10,622 bases of DNA from assembly GCA_900552755.1 (NCBI GenBank), contig USAY01000066.1, positions 1 through 10,622 on the forward strand, read 5' to 3'. The position numbers were made by a program, and so were the translations under genes. The DNA comes from an uncultured Collinsella sp. Its GTDB lineage: Bacteria; Actinomycetota; Coriobacteriia; Coriobacteriales; Coriobacteriaceae. A model generated the notes under the pieces. It was not told the origin of the DNA. It worked only from the letters and a program-made list of their open reading frames with translations, and did no database searches. Shown in pieces: positions 1 to 5,147 of the stretch (position 1 is its first letter; every line of letters begins with the position of its first letter).

Positions 1-14
1 TTGAAAGGGGAAAA

Positions 15-500
15 ATGGACATATCGAGGAAGACTGATTACGCCCTTCGCATGCTCGCGATGCTTGCCGAGGACCCGGAGCGCCTGCTTTCTGTTCGCAC
101 TGCCGCCGAAGAGGTCAATGTCCCGTATTCGTTTGCCCGTTCGATCCAGCATGGTTTGGTTCAGGCCGGTATTGTGGAGAGCTTGCGTGGCGTCCATGGC
201 GGCATGCGTCTTAAGGTCAGCCCCGACGATGTCACCATCCGCCAGGTCGTTGAGGCCGTTCAGGGCCCCATGGTCATGAACGATTGCACCGCGCCCGATG
301 GCGACTGTGCGCGCATGGGCACGTGCTGCTATCATCCCCTGTGGGCCGGAGCTCAAGCGCTGATGCGCGACTACCTCGATTCCGTTTCGCTGGGCGATAT
401 CGTCGCTCACCGCCAGTTCCCGGCCGTCGATTCCAAGTTCGCCGACCGCGATGCGTTTCCCGAGTACGCCACCTGTACGTGCGCTTGCCGGGAGGAATAG
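15..500 (+). CDS. Rrf2-family transcriptional regulator with cysteine cluster
   Basis: A 161-residue DNA-binding regulator of the Rrf2/IscR/NsrR type. The start MDISRKTDYALRML and the winged-helix region (about residues 1-70, with the wing near RGVHGGMRL) are typical of the family. Known members sense iron-sulfur status, nitric oxide or redox state through three cysteines that hold a cluster. Here the candidates are C91, C98 and C104, spaced C-x6-C-x5-C, with an extra C105 beside the last one. The length matches the family. An unusual extra cysteine group, CTCAC (C154, C156, C158), lies near the C-terminus. AAAGGGG about 5 nt upstream supports the ATG at 15. The next gene starts 21 nt after the stop, so the two are probably co-transcribed. 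The family call is secure; the signal sensed and the target genes are not known. The nearby rubrerythrin makes a redox role plausible, by inference only. Confidence 0.9.
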   Translation: MDISRKTDYALRMLAMLAEDPERLLSVRTAAEEVNVPYSFARSIQHGLVQAGIVESLRGVHGGMRLKVSPDDVTIRQVVEAVQGPMVMNDCTAPDGDCARMGTCCYHPLWAGAQALMRDYLDSVSLGDIVAHRQFPAVDSKFADRDAFPEYATCTCACREE

Positions 501-521
501 CGCCGCATAAGGAGCATAGCC

Positions 522-1427
522 ATGATTCAGGACCCCTTTCGTTCGATGATTCGTTCGGAAGGGGTCCTGCGTTATCGCGACCTTCCGTGGCGCCGCACGC
601 GCGACCCGTACATTATTTGGCTTTCCGAGGTTATGCTGCAGCAAACGCAGGTGCCGCGTGTGGAGACGCGTATGCCCGCGTGGCTCGACCGCTTTCCGAC
701 CGTACATGCGCTCGCCCAGGCCGCACCTTCCGACGTTTTGGATGCCTGGCAGGGGATGGGCTACAACCGGCGTGCCCTGGCGCTTCACAGAGCCGCTCAG
801 TGCGTTATGGAAGACTGGGGTGGGGAGTTTCCACGTGAGACTCGCGACTTGGTCGCCCTGCCTGGTATTGGCCCGGCGACGGCGCAGGGCATCCGGTCGT
901 TTGCGTTCGATCTACCGGGTGTGTATCTGGAGACCAACGTGCGCACAGTCTTTCTGCATCATTTCTTTCCCGACGTGCCGGCCGTTCCCGATCGCGAGCT
1001 GGTGCCGCTGATTCAGGCCGCCTGTCCGGCGGCCCCTGGTGCGGCGGTGGATGAGATTGCGCCCTTTGCCGCGCCTCAAGACGATGCCGACACACCGCGC
1101 GCATGGTATTACGCGCTGCTGGATTATGGCGCGTATCTTAAGAAGACGCTGCCCAATCCGTCCAGGCGTTCGGCGAGCTATAGCCGTCAGTCTAAGTTTG
1201 AGGGCTCGCGCCGTCAAAAGCGCGCCCATATTGTGCGCATGCTGCTGGCTGCGCGCGATGGGCGGCCGGCGGGCATTACGCTCGATGAAGCTGTTGTAGG
1301 CGTTAACGAGATGGAGACGGCAGCCGGCCGAGGGTCGGTCGATCACGATCTTGTCGCAGACATTTTGGCCGACTTGGAGCGCGAGGGCTTTTGCCGCTCC
1401 GAGGGTGACCGTTGGCTAAGCGTGTAG
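522..1427 (+). CDS. MutY-like adenine DNA glycosylase without Fe-S cluster
   Basis: A 301-residue HhH-GPD base-excision repair protein closest to A/G-specific adenine glycosylase (MutY), which removes adenine mispaired with 8-oxoguanine. Seen in the sequence: LPWRRTRDPYIIWLSEVMLQQTQV (residues 21-44, two overlapping family motifs) with the catalytic-type Glu at E36; GMGYNRRA (78-85); and the helix-hairpin-helix LPGIGPAT (113-120). Two departures from E. coli MutY stand out. The residue matching catalytic Asp138 (LDGNV) is E137 in LETNV. The four C-terminal cluster cysteines are absent, replaced by a basic stretch with NPSRRSASYSRQSKFEG (212-228). The MutT-like C-terminal domain is also missing; residues 235-301 look like a small winged-helix-like tail. 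I believe this matches a recognised cluster-less MutY subgroup, so it may be active, but its substrate is uncertain. AAGGAG lies upstream of the ATG. Confidence 0.85.
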   Translation: MIQDPFRSMIRSEGVLRYRDLPWRRTRDPYIIWLSEVMLQQTQVPRVETRMPAWLDRFPTVHALAQAAPSDVLDAWQGMGYNRRALALHRAAQCVMEDWGGEFPRETRDLVALPGIGPATAQGIRSFAFDLPGVYLETNVRTVFLHHFFPDVPAVPDRELVPLIQAACPAAPGAAVDEIAPFAAPQDDADTPRAWYYALLDYGAYLKKTLPNPSRRSASYSRQSKFEGSRRQKRAHIVRMLLAARDGRPAGITLDEAVVGVNEMETAAGRGSVDHDLVADILADLEREGFCRSEGDRWLSV

Positions 1428-1539
1428 CCAACCCGAATCTGAAGAAGAGGATTGTAAGGTTTAAATTCTCGGCTTGAGGGCATCCTAAAGACAAGGCCGC
1501 TCGAAGCCTACGGGCGGCATGTTGAAGGGAAGTACACCT
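1428..1539. other. Intergenic leader before rubrerythrin
   Basis: About 110 nt with no gene. It contains a locally AT-richer patch (about 1451-1468, TTGTAAGGTTTAAATT) that may belong to a promoter, but I cannot fit a convincing -35/-10 pair. A weak hairpin (GCCGC 1496-1500 with GCGGC 1514-1518) sits in the leader. No obvious PerR or Fur box is visible. Confidence 0.3.
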
Positions 1540-2079
1540 ATGGATTTTGAGAACTCTCAAACCAAGAAGAACCTCGAGACCGCTTTTGCCGGTGAGTCCC
1601 AGGCGCATACCAAGTATCGCTACTACGCATCTAAGGCCAAGAAGGATGGCTACGTTCAGATCTCGAATATCTTTGCCGAGACCGCAGGCAACGAGTCCGA
1701 GCACGCCAAGCTGTGGTTTAAGTATCTGCATGACGGCGCCGTTCCCGACACCCTGGACAACTTGCGTGATGCCGCTGCGGGCGAGAACTACGAGTGGACC
1801 ACGATGTACGACGAGTTCGCCAAGACCGCCGAGGAGGAGGGCTTTACCGAGATCGCCGAGAAGTTCCGTGGCGTCGGTGCTGTCGAGAAGGCTCACGAGG
1901 AGCGCTACAACAAGCTTGTCGAGCGCATTGAGTCGGGCGAGGTGTTTGAGCGCGAGGGCGTGAAGGTATGGAAGTGCCTGAACTGCGGGCACCTGCATGT
2001 GGGTGCCGAGGCGCCCGAGGTGTGCCCGGTTTGTAACCACCCGAAGGCGTACTTTGAGGAGCAGGTGGTGAACTACTAG
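1540..2079 (+). CDS. Rubrerythrin
   Basis: A 179-residue cytoplasmic non-haem iron peroxidase that reduces hydrogen peroxide in anaerobes using electrons from rubredoxin or NADH oxidoreductases. The N-terminal four-helix ferritin-like domain (about 1-135) carries the diiron ligand motifs: E19 in FAGESQAH, E52 and H55 in NESEH, the ENYEWTTMYDEF region (82-93), and E116/H119 in EKAHEE. The C-terminal rubredoxin-like domain (about 142-179) has two CxxC knuckles, C146/C149 and C162/C165, which bind the mononuclear iron. Domain order and length are those of classical rubrerythrin. An upstream in-frame ATG at 1519 is less likely, because GAAGGGA (1524-1530) sits correctly for the ATG at 1540, where the family start motif MDFENSQTKKNLE begins. 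It is probably a single-gene transcript ending in the hairpin and terminator downstream. Confidence 0.96.
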   Translation: MDFENSQTKKNLETAFAGESQAHTKYRYYASKAKKDGYVQISNIFAETAGNESEHAKLWFKYLHDGAVPDTLDNLRDAAAGENYEWTTMYDEFAKTAEEEGFTEIAEKFRGVGAVEKAHEERYNKLVERIESGEVFEREGVKVWKCLNCGHLHVGAEAPEVCPVCNHPKAYFEEQVVNY

Positions 2080-2100
2080 CGCCGATACGAACGTGGACTG

Positions 2101-2190
2101 CGGGGCGCAGGGCGGGGAAATACCTTTCCCTCTCGCTCACGGCTCCGCAGGGTCGCGCGAGGCAAAGGTATTTCCCCGCCCTGCGTTCCG
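2101..2190. repeat. Long imperfect hairpin, copy 1 of the composite repeat
   Basis: Positions 2101-2136 pair with 2155-2190 (i pairs with 4291-i). As RNA this gives 27 continuous pairs, 2101-2127 with 2164-2190, including two G-U pairs. A C-C mismatch follows at 2128/2163, then four pairs, a T-C mismatch at 2133/2158 and three pairs. The loop is about 18 nt. The inner 46 nt (2123-2168) recur at 3070-3115 with two substitutions; the outer arms do not recur. It begins 21 nt after the rubrerythrin stop, in its presumed 3' untranslated region. A reverse-strand reading frame through it has no protein features and is spurious. Confidence 0.9.
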
Positions 2191-2240
2191 GCTTCGGGTC
2201 GTTGCGTGCTCGCTACAGAAAAGCTGATAAAAAAGTTTGT

Positions 2241-2270
2241 GTGCCGCCCCTTTTGGGGCGGCACGTTTTT
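2241..2270 (+). terminator. Rho-independent terminator, copy 1 of a shared cassette
   Basis: A perfect 10-bp GC-rich stem (GTGCCGCCCC, 2241-2250, with 2255-2264) closes a TTTT loop and is followed by G and a run of five T (2266-2270). It would end the rubrerythrin transcript. An A-run at 2229-2234, a few bases before the stem, could make it work weakly on the reverse strand as well. The 24-nt hairpin is identical to that at 3178-3201. Confidence 0.88.
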
Positions 2271-2362
2271 GTAGGGGGACTGGTTGGGACGGTACCGTTC
2301 TTGGGTGGGGTACACTGGATAGCGACTTTTTGTTTATCTACTACCTGATGAGGTGTTTTTTT

Positions 2363-2995
2363 ATGGGTAAGAAGTCTCGGGCTCGGGTGGCTGCTGCTGG
2401 GACTCGTCGTGATCCTAATCGCGTGGTTGATGAGGGCGGTAAGGTTGCCCGTGCCGATAAGGAGAAAAAGGTTGGCGCGCATGCTCATCCTGAGTGGGCA
2501 CCTCACCTCAATACGGCTAGCGAGGATCTGACTGCTAAGTTGTTTACTCTGGTCGAGGTTATCTTGGGCGTGGTGCCCGTGGTGGTCATTGGCTTGTTCT
2601 TGGCTTCGAAAGATGCCACGAGCGTGGATAAGCTCACCGATGTCTTTTCTCAGGACCCCTCGATGGTGGTTACGTTTATCTCTGCGTGCCTGCAGCCGTT
2701 TGTGGCGTACATGCTGTACATGATTTATCGCAAGTACTGCGAGGGCGATGCGGGCTTTGCCGCCGGAAACCTGATTGGCCTCTTGTGCTCCGAGATTTTG
2801 CTGCTCAATATTCCCGGCGTCATCGGCATGGGCATCTTGTTGTGGCGTGTCTGGCGCAACGTCGCCCCGCACTTCGAGAGCTGGCTGTTTGAGCGCCGTG
2901 CTATGGGCGTGCTGGCAGACATCGCGGGTTCGCTCGTGATTCTAGCCTTGGCGTTTATGTGCGCCACCGCCGCCCGCGGTCTCGCGGGCATGTAG
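2363..2995 (+). CDS. Hypothetical four-helix membrane protein
   Basis: A 210-residue integral membrane protein that I do not recognise. Residues 1-58 are hydrophilic and very basic (MGKKSRARVAAAG, then many Lys and Arg), suggesting a cytoplasmic N-terminus. Hydrophobic segments lie at about 60-82, 100-123, 132-165 (long enough for one long or two short helices) and 183-205. No catalytic motif, cysteine pair or transporter signature is visible. The ATG at 2363 is chosen because GAGGTG (2350-2355) lies 7 nt upstream. An ATG at 2348 and a GTG at 2237, which would lie inside the terminator, are less likely. TACACT (2311-2316) is a possible -10 element, without a good -35. The gene is flanked by two copies of the same hairpin-plus-terminator repeat, so it forms its own transcription unit. 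Confidence 0.82.
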   Translation: MGKKSRARVAAAGTRRDPNRVVDEGGKVARADKEKKVGAHAHPEWAPHLNTASEDLTAKLFTLVEVILGVVPVVVIGLFLASKDATSVDKLTDVFSQDPSMVVTFISACLQPFVAYMLYMIYRKYCEGDAGFAAGNLIGLLCSEILLLNIPGVIGMGILLWRVWRNVAPHFESWLFERRAMGVLADIAGSLVILALAFMCATAARGLAGM

Positions 2996-3049
2996 TCTGT
3001 CCTCACTGACCACGGAGCGCAGGGCAACTGCCGGCCTTACCGTTCCGGG

Positions 3050-3135
3050 CGTCAGACCCGCGGCGCATCCCTTTCCCTCTCGCTCACGGCTTCGCAGAGT
3101 CGCGCGAGGCAAAGGCATACGCCGCGGGTCTGACG
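3050..3135. repeat. Long imperfect hairpin, copy 2 of the composite repeat
   Basis: Positions 3050-3083 pair with 3102-3135 (i pairs with 6185-i). The outer arm gives 16 continuous pairs, 3050-3065 with 3120-3135. Mismatches at 3066/3119 (C-A) and 3069/3116 (C-C) follow. Inside the conserved core are the same two mismatches as in copy 1: C-C at 3075/3110 and T-C at 3080/3105. The core 3070-3115 matches 2123-2168 at 44 of 46 positions. The outer arm sequence (GTCAGACCCGCGGCG) is unrelated to that of copy 1 yet is equally self-complementary. It starts 54 nt after the stop of the membrane-protein gene. Confidence 0.9.
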
Positions 3136-3177
3136 GCGCGGGCTTGCCAGCGAGTTTTGGCTCATAGATTGGTTTGC

Positions 3178-3206
3178 GTGCCGCCCCTTTTGGGGCGGCA
3201 CGTTTT
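3178..3206 (+). terminator. Rho-independent terminator, copy 2 of a shared cassette
   Basis: The same hairpin as at 2241-2264: GTGCCGCCCC (3178-3187) pairs with 3192-3201 around a TTTT loop, extendable by C3177-G3202, and is followed by TTTT (3203-3206). It would end transcription of the membrane-protein gene at 2363-2995. The flanking GTTTG before and CGTTTT after are also shared with copy 1. Confidence 0.88.
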
Positions 3207-3459
3207 GTGTGGGGTCCCTGTCTCCACACTTTTCGTCAAGCTTTTGGTCAGCTTTTGGTTAGTTGGCGGGCTGGCGGAAGGGCAAAAGATCATTCGATAG
3301 AAAAGCTCAAAGAAAGTGCTGGTGGGGGAGTTGTTGAGGTTTTCGACAGCTTTTGTCAGCAAGAAACTTTGCAGCTATTGCTACGGATTGCGTTGCCGTG
3401 GCCTTGGTGGTGCGGGATGCTGGGCGTAAGCGTCGAATGCTCCGATTTTGGAGGCCAGC
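3207..3459. other. Intergenic region with short direct repeats
   Basis: About 250 nt without a convincing gene on either strand. It holds two perfect tandem copies of an 11-nt unit AGCTTTTGGTY (3239-3249 and 3250-3260) and a shortened third copy AGCTTTTGTC at 3348-3357. This suggests binding sites for an unknown regulator or remnants of a repeat. Codon-like periodicity is not apparent. Confidence 0.5.
3353..3381 (+). promoter_or_regulatory. Possible sigma-70-type promoter
   Basis: TTGTCA (3353-3358) and TATTGC (3376-3381) are separated by 17 bp, a standard spacing. The -35 is close to consensus but the -10 is weak. The -35 overlaps the third AGCTTTTG repeat and the inverted repeat GACA-GCTTT-TGTC. 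It would drive the gene starting at 3460. This is a tentative call from pattern only. Confidence 0.3.
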
Positions 3460-3882
3460 ATGGACCTGTTTCTTGAGACTCCGCAGCAACAAGCCGAGCG
3501 CATGTTGCGCCAGCAGCAACGGCTTATGGAGATGCAAATGCAAGGGGTAGCCGCTCAGCCCCCTGCGCAAAATGCCACGCCTGCGGTTTCGCCTGCGGGC
3601 AGATCGGCGCCAGAGAACTATTCCGTACAACAAGATTCATATGCGCAGGAGCTTGCGTTCGACAAGCGCCGCACGCGTCACCGCCGCGTGGGCCAGCGCC
3701 TGCGCACGTTAGCGATGATTGTGCTGATCCCGTTGGGACTCGCAGCAATCTTCTTGGCCTCATATGCCTTCACGTGCATTCTCAACGGCGCCTCACCCAA
3801 TGAGGTGCTTCAGCACTTGGCAGCTCTCGGCCAGCGCCTAGGCGACGTCATAACAACCATCCGCGCCGGCTGGGAGAGTTAG
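3460..3882 (+). CDS. Small single-pass membrane protein, unknown function
   Basis: A 140-residue protein that I do not recognise. Residues 8-30 are rich in Gln, Met and Arg (PQQQAERMLRQQQRLMEMQM) and look like an amphipathic or coiled helix. Residues 31-60 are a Pro/Ala/Gln-rich, probably flexible linker. A strongly basic patch (KRRTRHRRVGQRLR, 69-82) precedes one transmembrane segment (about 84-107), which predicts cytoplasmic N-terminus and external C-terminus by the positive-inside rule. The last 33 residues form a short predicted helix. GGAGG (3450-3454) 5 nt upstream supports the ATG at 3460 over an in-frame TTG at 3448. No terminator like those upstream follows it. Existence as a gene is supported by the ribosome site and protein-like composition; the function is open. 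Confidence 0.75.
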   Translation: MDLFLETPQQQAERMLRQQQRLMEMQMQGVAAQPPAQNATPAVSPAGRSAPENYSVQQDSYAQELAFDKRRTRHRRVGQRLRTLAMIVLIPLGLAAIFLASYAFTCILNGASPNEVLQHLAALGQRLGDVITTIRAGWES

Positions 3883-3955
3883 CGTTTGTCATATTAGGAC
3901 TTCTAGGGTGTACGGATTATCGCCACGAGTAGAATCCTTGCATCCTTTGGGTCCT

Positions 3956-3993
3956 GTCGTGCGACTGAATAGTATTATTGAAGATGAATAATA
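3956..3993. promoter_or_regulatory. Candidate operator/promoter of the nucleotidyltransferase-HTH module
   Basis: Two inverted repeats lie just upstream of the gene at 4006: GTCG-TG-CGAC (3956-3965) and TATTATT-N7-AATAATA (3973-3979 with 3987-3993). TATTAT (3973-3978) also resembles a -10 element, though no well-spaced -35 is clear. In an otherwise GC-rich genome this AT-rich palindrome, 12 nt before a start codon, is a natural binding site for the HTH protein encoded downstream, as in self-repressing toxin-antitoxin operons. The binding partner is inferred, not seen. Confidence 0.45.
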
Positions 3994-4005
3994 ATAGGAT
4001 TTGCT

Positions 4006-4536
4006 ATGTATAAGCAGGATTTAGAGCAGACTCTTTTGGGCATTGACGAAGAGGCGGAGCTGGAAATAGGTCCAAGAGACGACAGGCCGAGCGTTGTATT
4101 GGTGGGAGGAAGCGCTTTCATGCTAAACGATGTGACGAATCGGTCGGTTACACATGACATTGATGTGTTTGAGGCAGACAGGTGCCTCCGCGAGATCATA
4201 GCTCGATACCCCGAGGTGAATGGTATGGCGGTGGCGTATTGTAATCAGATGCCATTCAATTACGAAGATCGTTTAATTCCCTTGGATATTGGCGCGCGTT
4301 TTATCAGGTACTTTACGCCATCTTTGGAGGACCTGGCGGTGATGAAGCTTTATGCCTATCGTCCGAACGACATCGTCGATCTTCATAGTCAGGCATTCGT
4401 TGACCGACTTGATTGGGATCTGCTCGAGCGGCTTATATTCGACGAGGGAGAGGCTCTGGCATCGTCGCTCTCGGAGCGGAGTTATCAAGAGATGGTCTGC
4501 GCATACAGGCAATACAAAAAGGAGGTGCTCGGTTGA
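4006..4536 (+). CDS. DUF6036/AbiEii-like nucleotidyltransferase, putative toxin
   Basis: A 176-residue cytoplasmic protein with the minimal nucleotidyltransferase signature: GGS at 34-36 followed by DID at 51-53 (the hGGS-x(n)-DxD metal-binding motif), and a later LEDLAVMKLYAYRPNDIVDL block (107-126) with K114, R119, D122 and D125. That block resembles the conserved K...A..R.xD..D region of DUF6036 and AbiEii/MenT-type proteins. Members of those families act as toxins that add nucleotides to tRNA or other targets, or belong to defence modules; which applies here is unknown. Its stop overlaps the start of the next gene (TTGA at 4533-4536), showing tight translational coupling. The region is AT-richer and uses codons such as ATA, AGG and AGA more than neighbouring genes, suggesting acquisition by transfer. 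The ribosome site before the ATG is weak (TAGGAT). Confidence 0.75.
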   Translation: MYKQDLEQTLLGIDEEAELEIGPRDDRPSVVLVGGSAFMLNDVTNRSVTHDIDVFEADRCLREIIARYPEVNGMAVAYCNQMPFNYEDRLIPLDIGARFIRYFTPSLEDLAVMKLYAYRPNDIVDLHSQAFVDRLDWDLLERLIFDEGEALASSLSERSYQEMVCAYRQYKKEVLG

Positions 4537-5096
4537 ATCTGACTTTTGAGGGATTTTTGAAAGGCTATTGCCGAGAGCTGTCCGGGCAACAGTCGCTGAG
4601 TTTTAGAAAACTGGTTGAGCAGGCGACGACGGTTGCGCCGCGCGTGGCGGAGCCTCTGTTCTTGCTCGCTTTGGCGCAGGGAAAAGCCGAATACGTTCTG
4701 GGTTTATCCGAGGGCTCGTGGATGGAAGAGAGCTATCGAGGTGTTTTGTCTCTGTATGGCCAAGCGGGTAGCCTGGCATCTCTATGCGCCGAGGATAAGC
4801 TCCCCAATCGTTACGCCAACGTTTGGCACGCGTATAGAGGAGTGAAAGAAAAGCCAGCGGCCGACAGAAGGGTGAACGCCCTGATGAGAAAGAGAACACT
4901 GGAAGCATTGGAGGAATCGGGTGTAACGCGCTATGGCATCTGCCGTGCTCTGCACCTGAATAAAGGAAACGTATACGCATACTTGGCCGGCGATGACTCA
5001 AAGGTGAGCAGGAAAACGGCGCGCCGCATTATGGAATATGCGGAGGAGAGGGGCACCCAAGAAGGGGCCGGGCGCCCGGTGCGTGTGGCGGGGTAA
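4533..5096 (+). CDS. C-terminal helix-turn-helix protein, putative antitoxin partner
   Basis: A 187-residue protein read from a TTG start at 4533. The choice rests on a near-perfect ribosome site, AAAGGAGGTG (4517-4526), 6 nt upstream; ATGs inside the previous gene are unlikely. The start overlaps the stop of the nucleotidyltransferase, so the two are made together. Residues 1-105 are mostly helical with no motif I recognise. Residues about 115-172 look like a DNA-binding domain: an ALEESGVTRYGICRALHLNKGNVYAYLAG stretch with the helix-turn-helix around 131-151, then KVSRKTARRIMEYA. By analogy with AbiEi and other antitoxins it may repress its own operon and neutralise the upstream protein, but the gene order here is enzyme first, HTH second, and the HTH is C-terminal rather than N-terminal. 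The last 15 residues are encoded by GC-rich sequence with a 12-bp palindrome (5068-5079). Confidence 0.78.
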   Translation: MNLTFEGFLKGYCRELSGQQSLSFRKLVEQATTVAPRVAEPLFLLALAQGKAEYVLGLSEGSWMEESYRGVLSLYGQAGSLASLCAEDKLPNRYANVWHAYRGVKEKPAADRRVNALMRKRTLEALEESGVTRYGICRALHLNKGNVYAYLAGDDSKVSRKTARRIMEYAEERGTQEGAGRPVRVAG

Positions 5097-5147
5097 GATT
5101 GATCGCGGTTTTGATTGGTGATCGATTGAGTTTGTTGGGCGGAGTCT

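Noticed and set aside
1..279. Frame starting with TTG at position 1
   Set aside because: It overlaps the Rrf2 gene in another frame, is Arg/Ser/Pro-rich, and its start coincides with the ribosome site of the Rrf2 gene.
1303..2040. Reverse-strand frame of 245 codons opposite rubrerythrin
   Set aside because: Rubrerythrin on the + strand is unambiguous; the reverse frame has no recognisable features.
2101..3206. CRISPR or integron attC interpretation of the two repeats
   Set aside because: Only two copies about 950 nt apart with a gene between them and no spacer pattern; attC sites have conserved ends and variable centres, the opposite of what is seen, and no integrase is present.
2076..3229. 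Similar reverse-strand peptides (PLPRATLRSREREGK) in both intergenic regions, which could suggest a repeated small protein
   Set aside because: They arise from the shared 46-nt hairpin core; flanking residues differ, there is no ribosome site, and the structure explains the conservation better.
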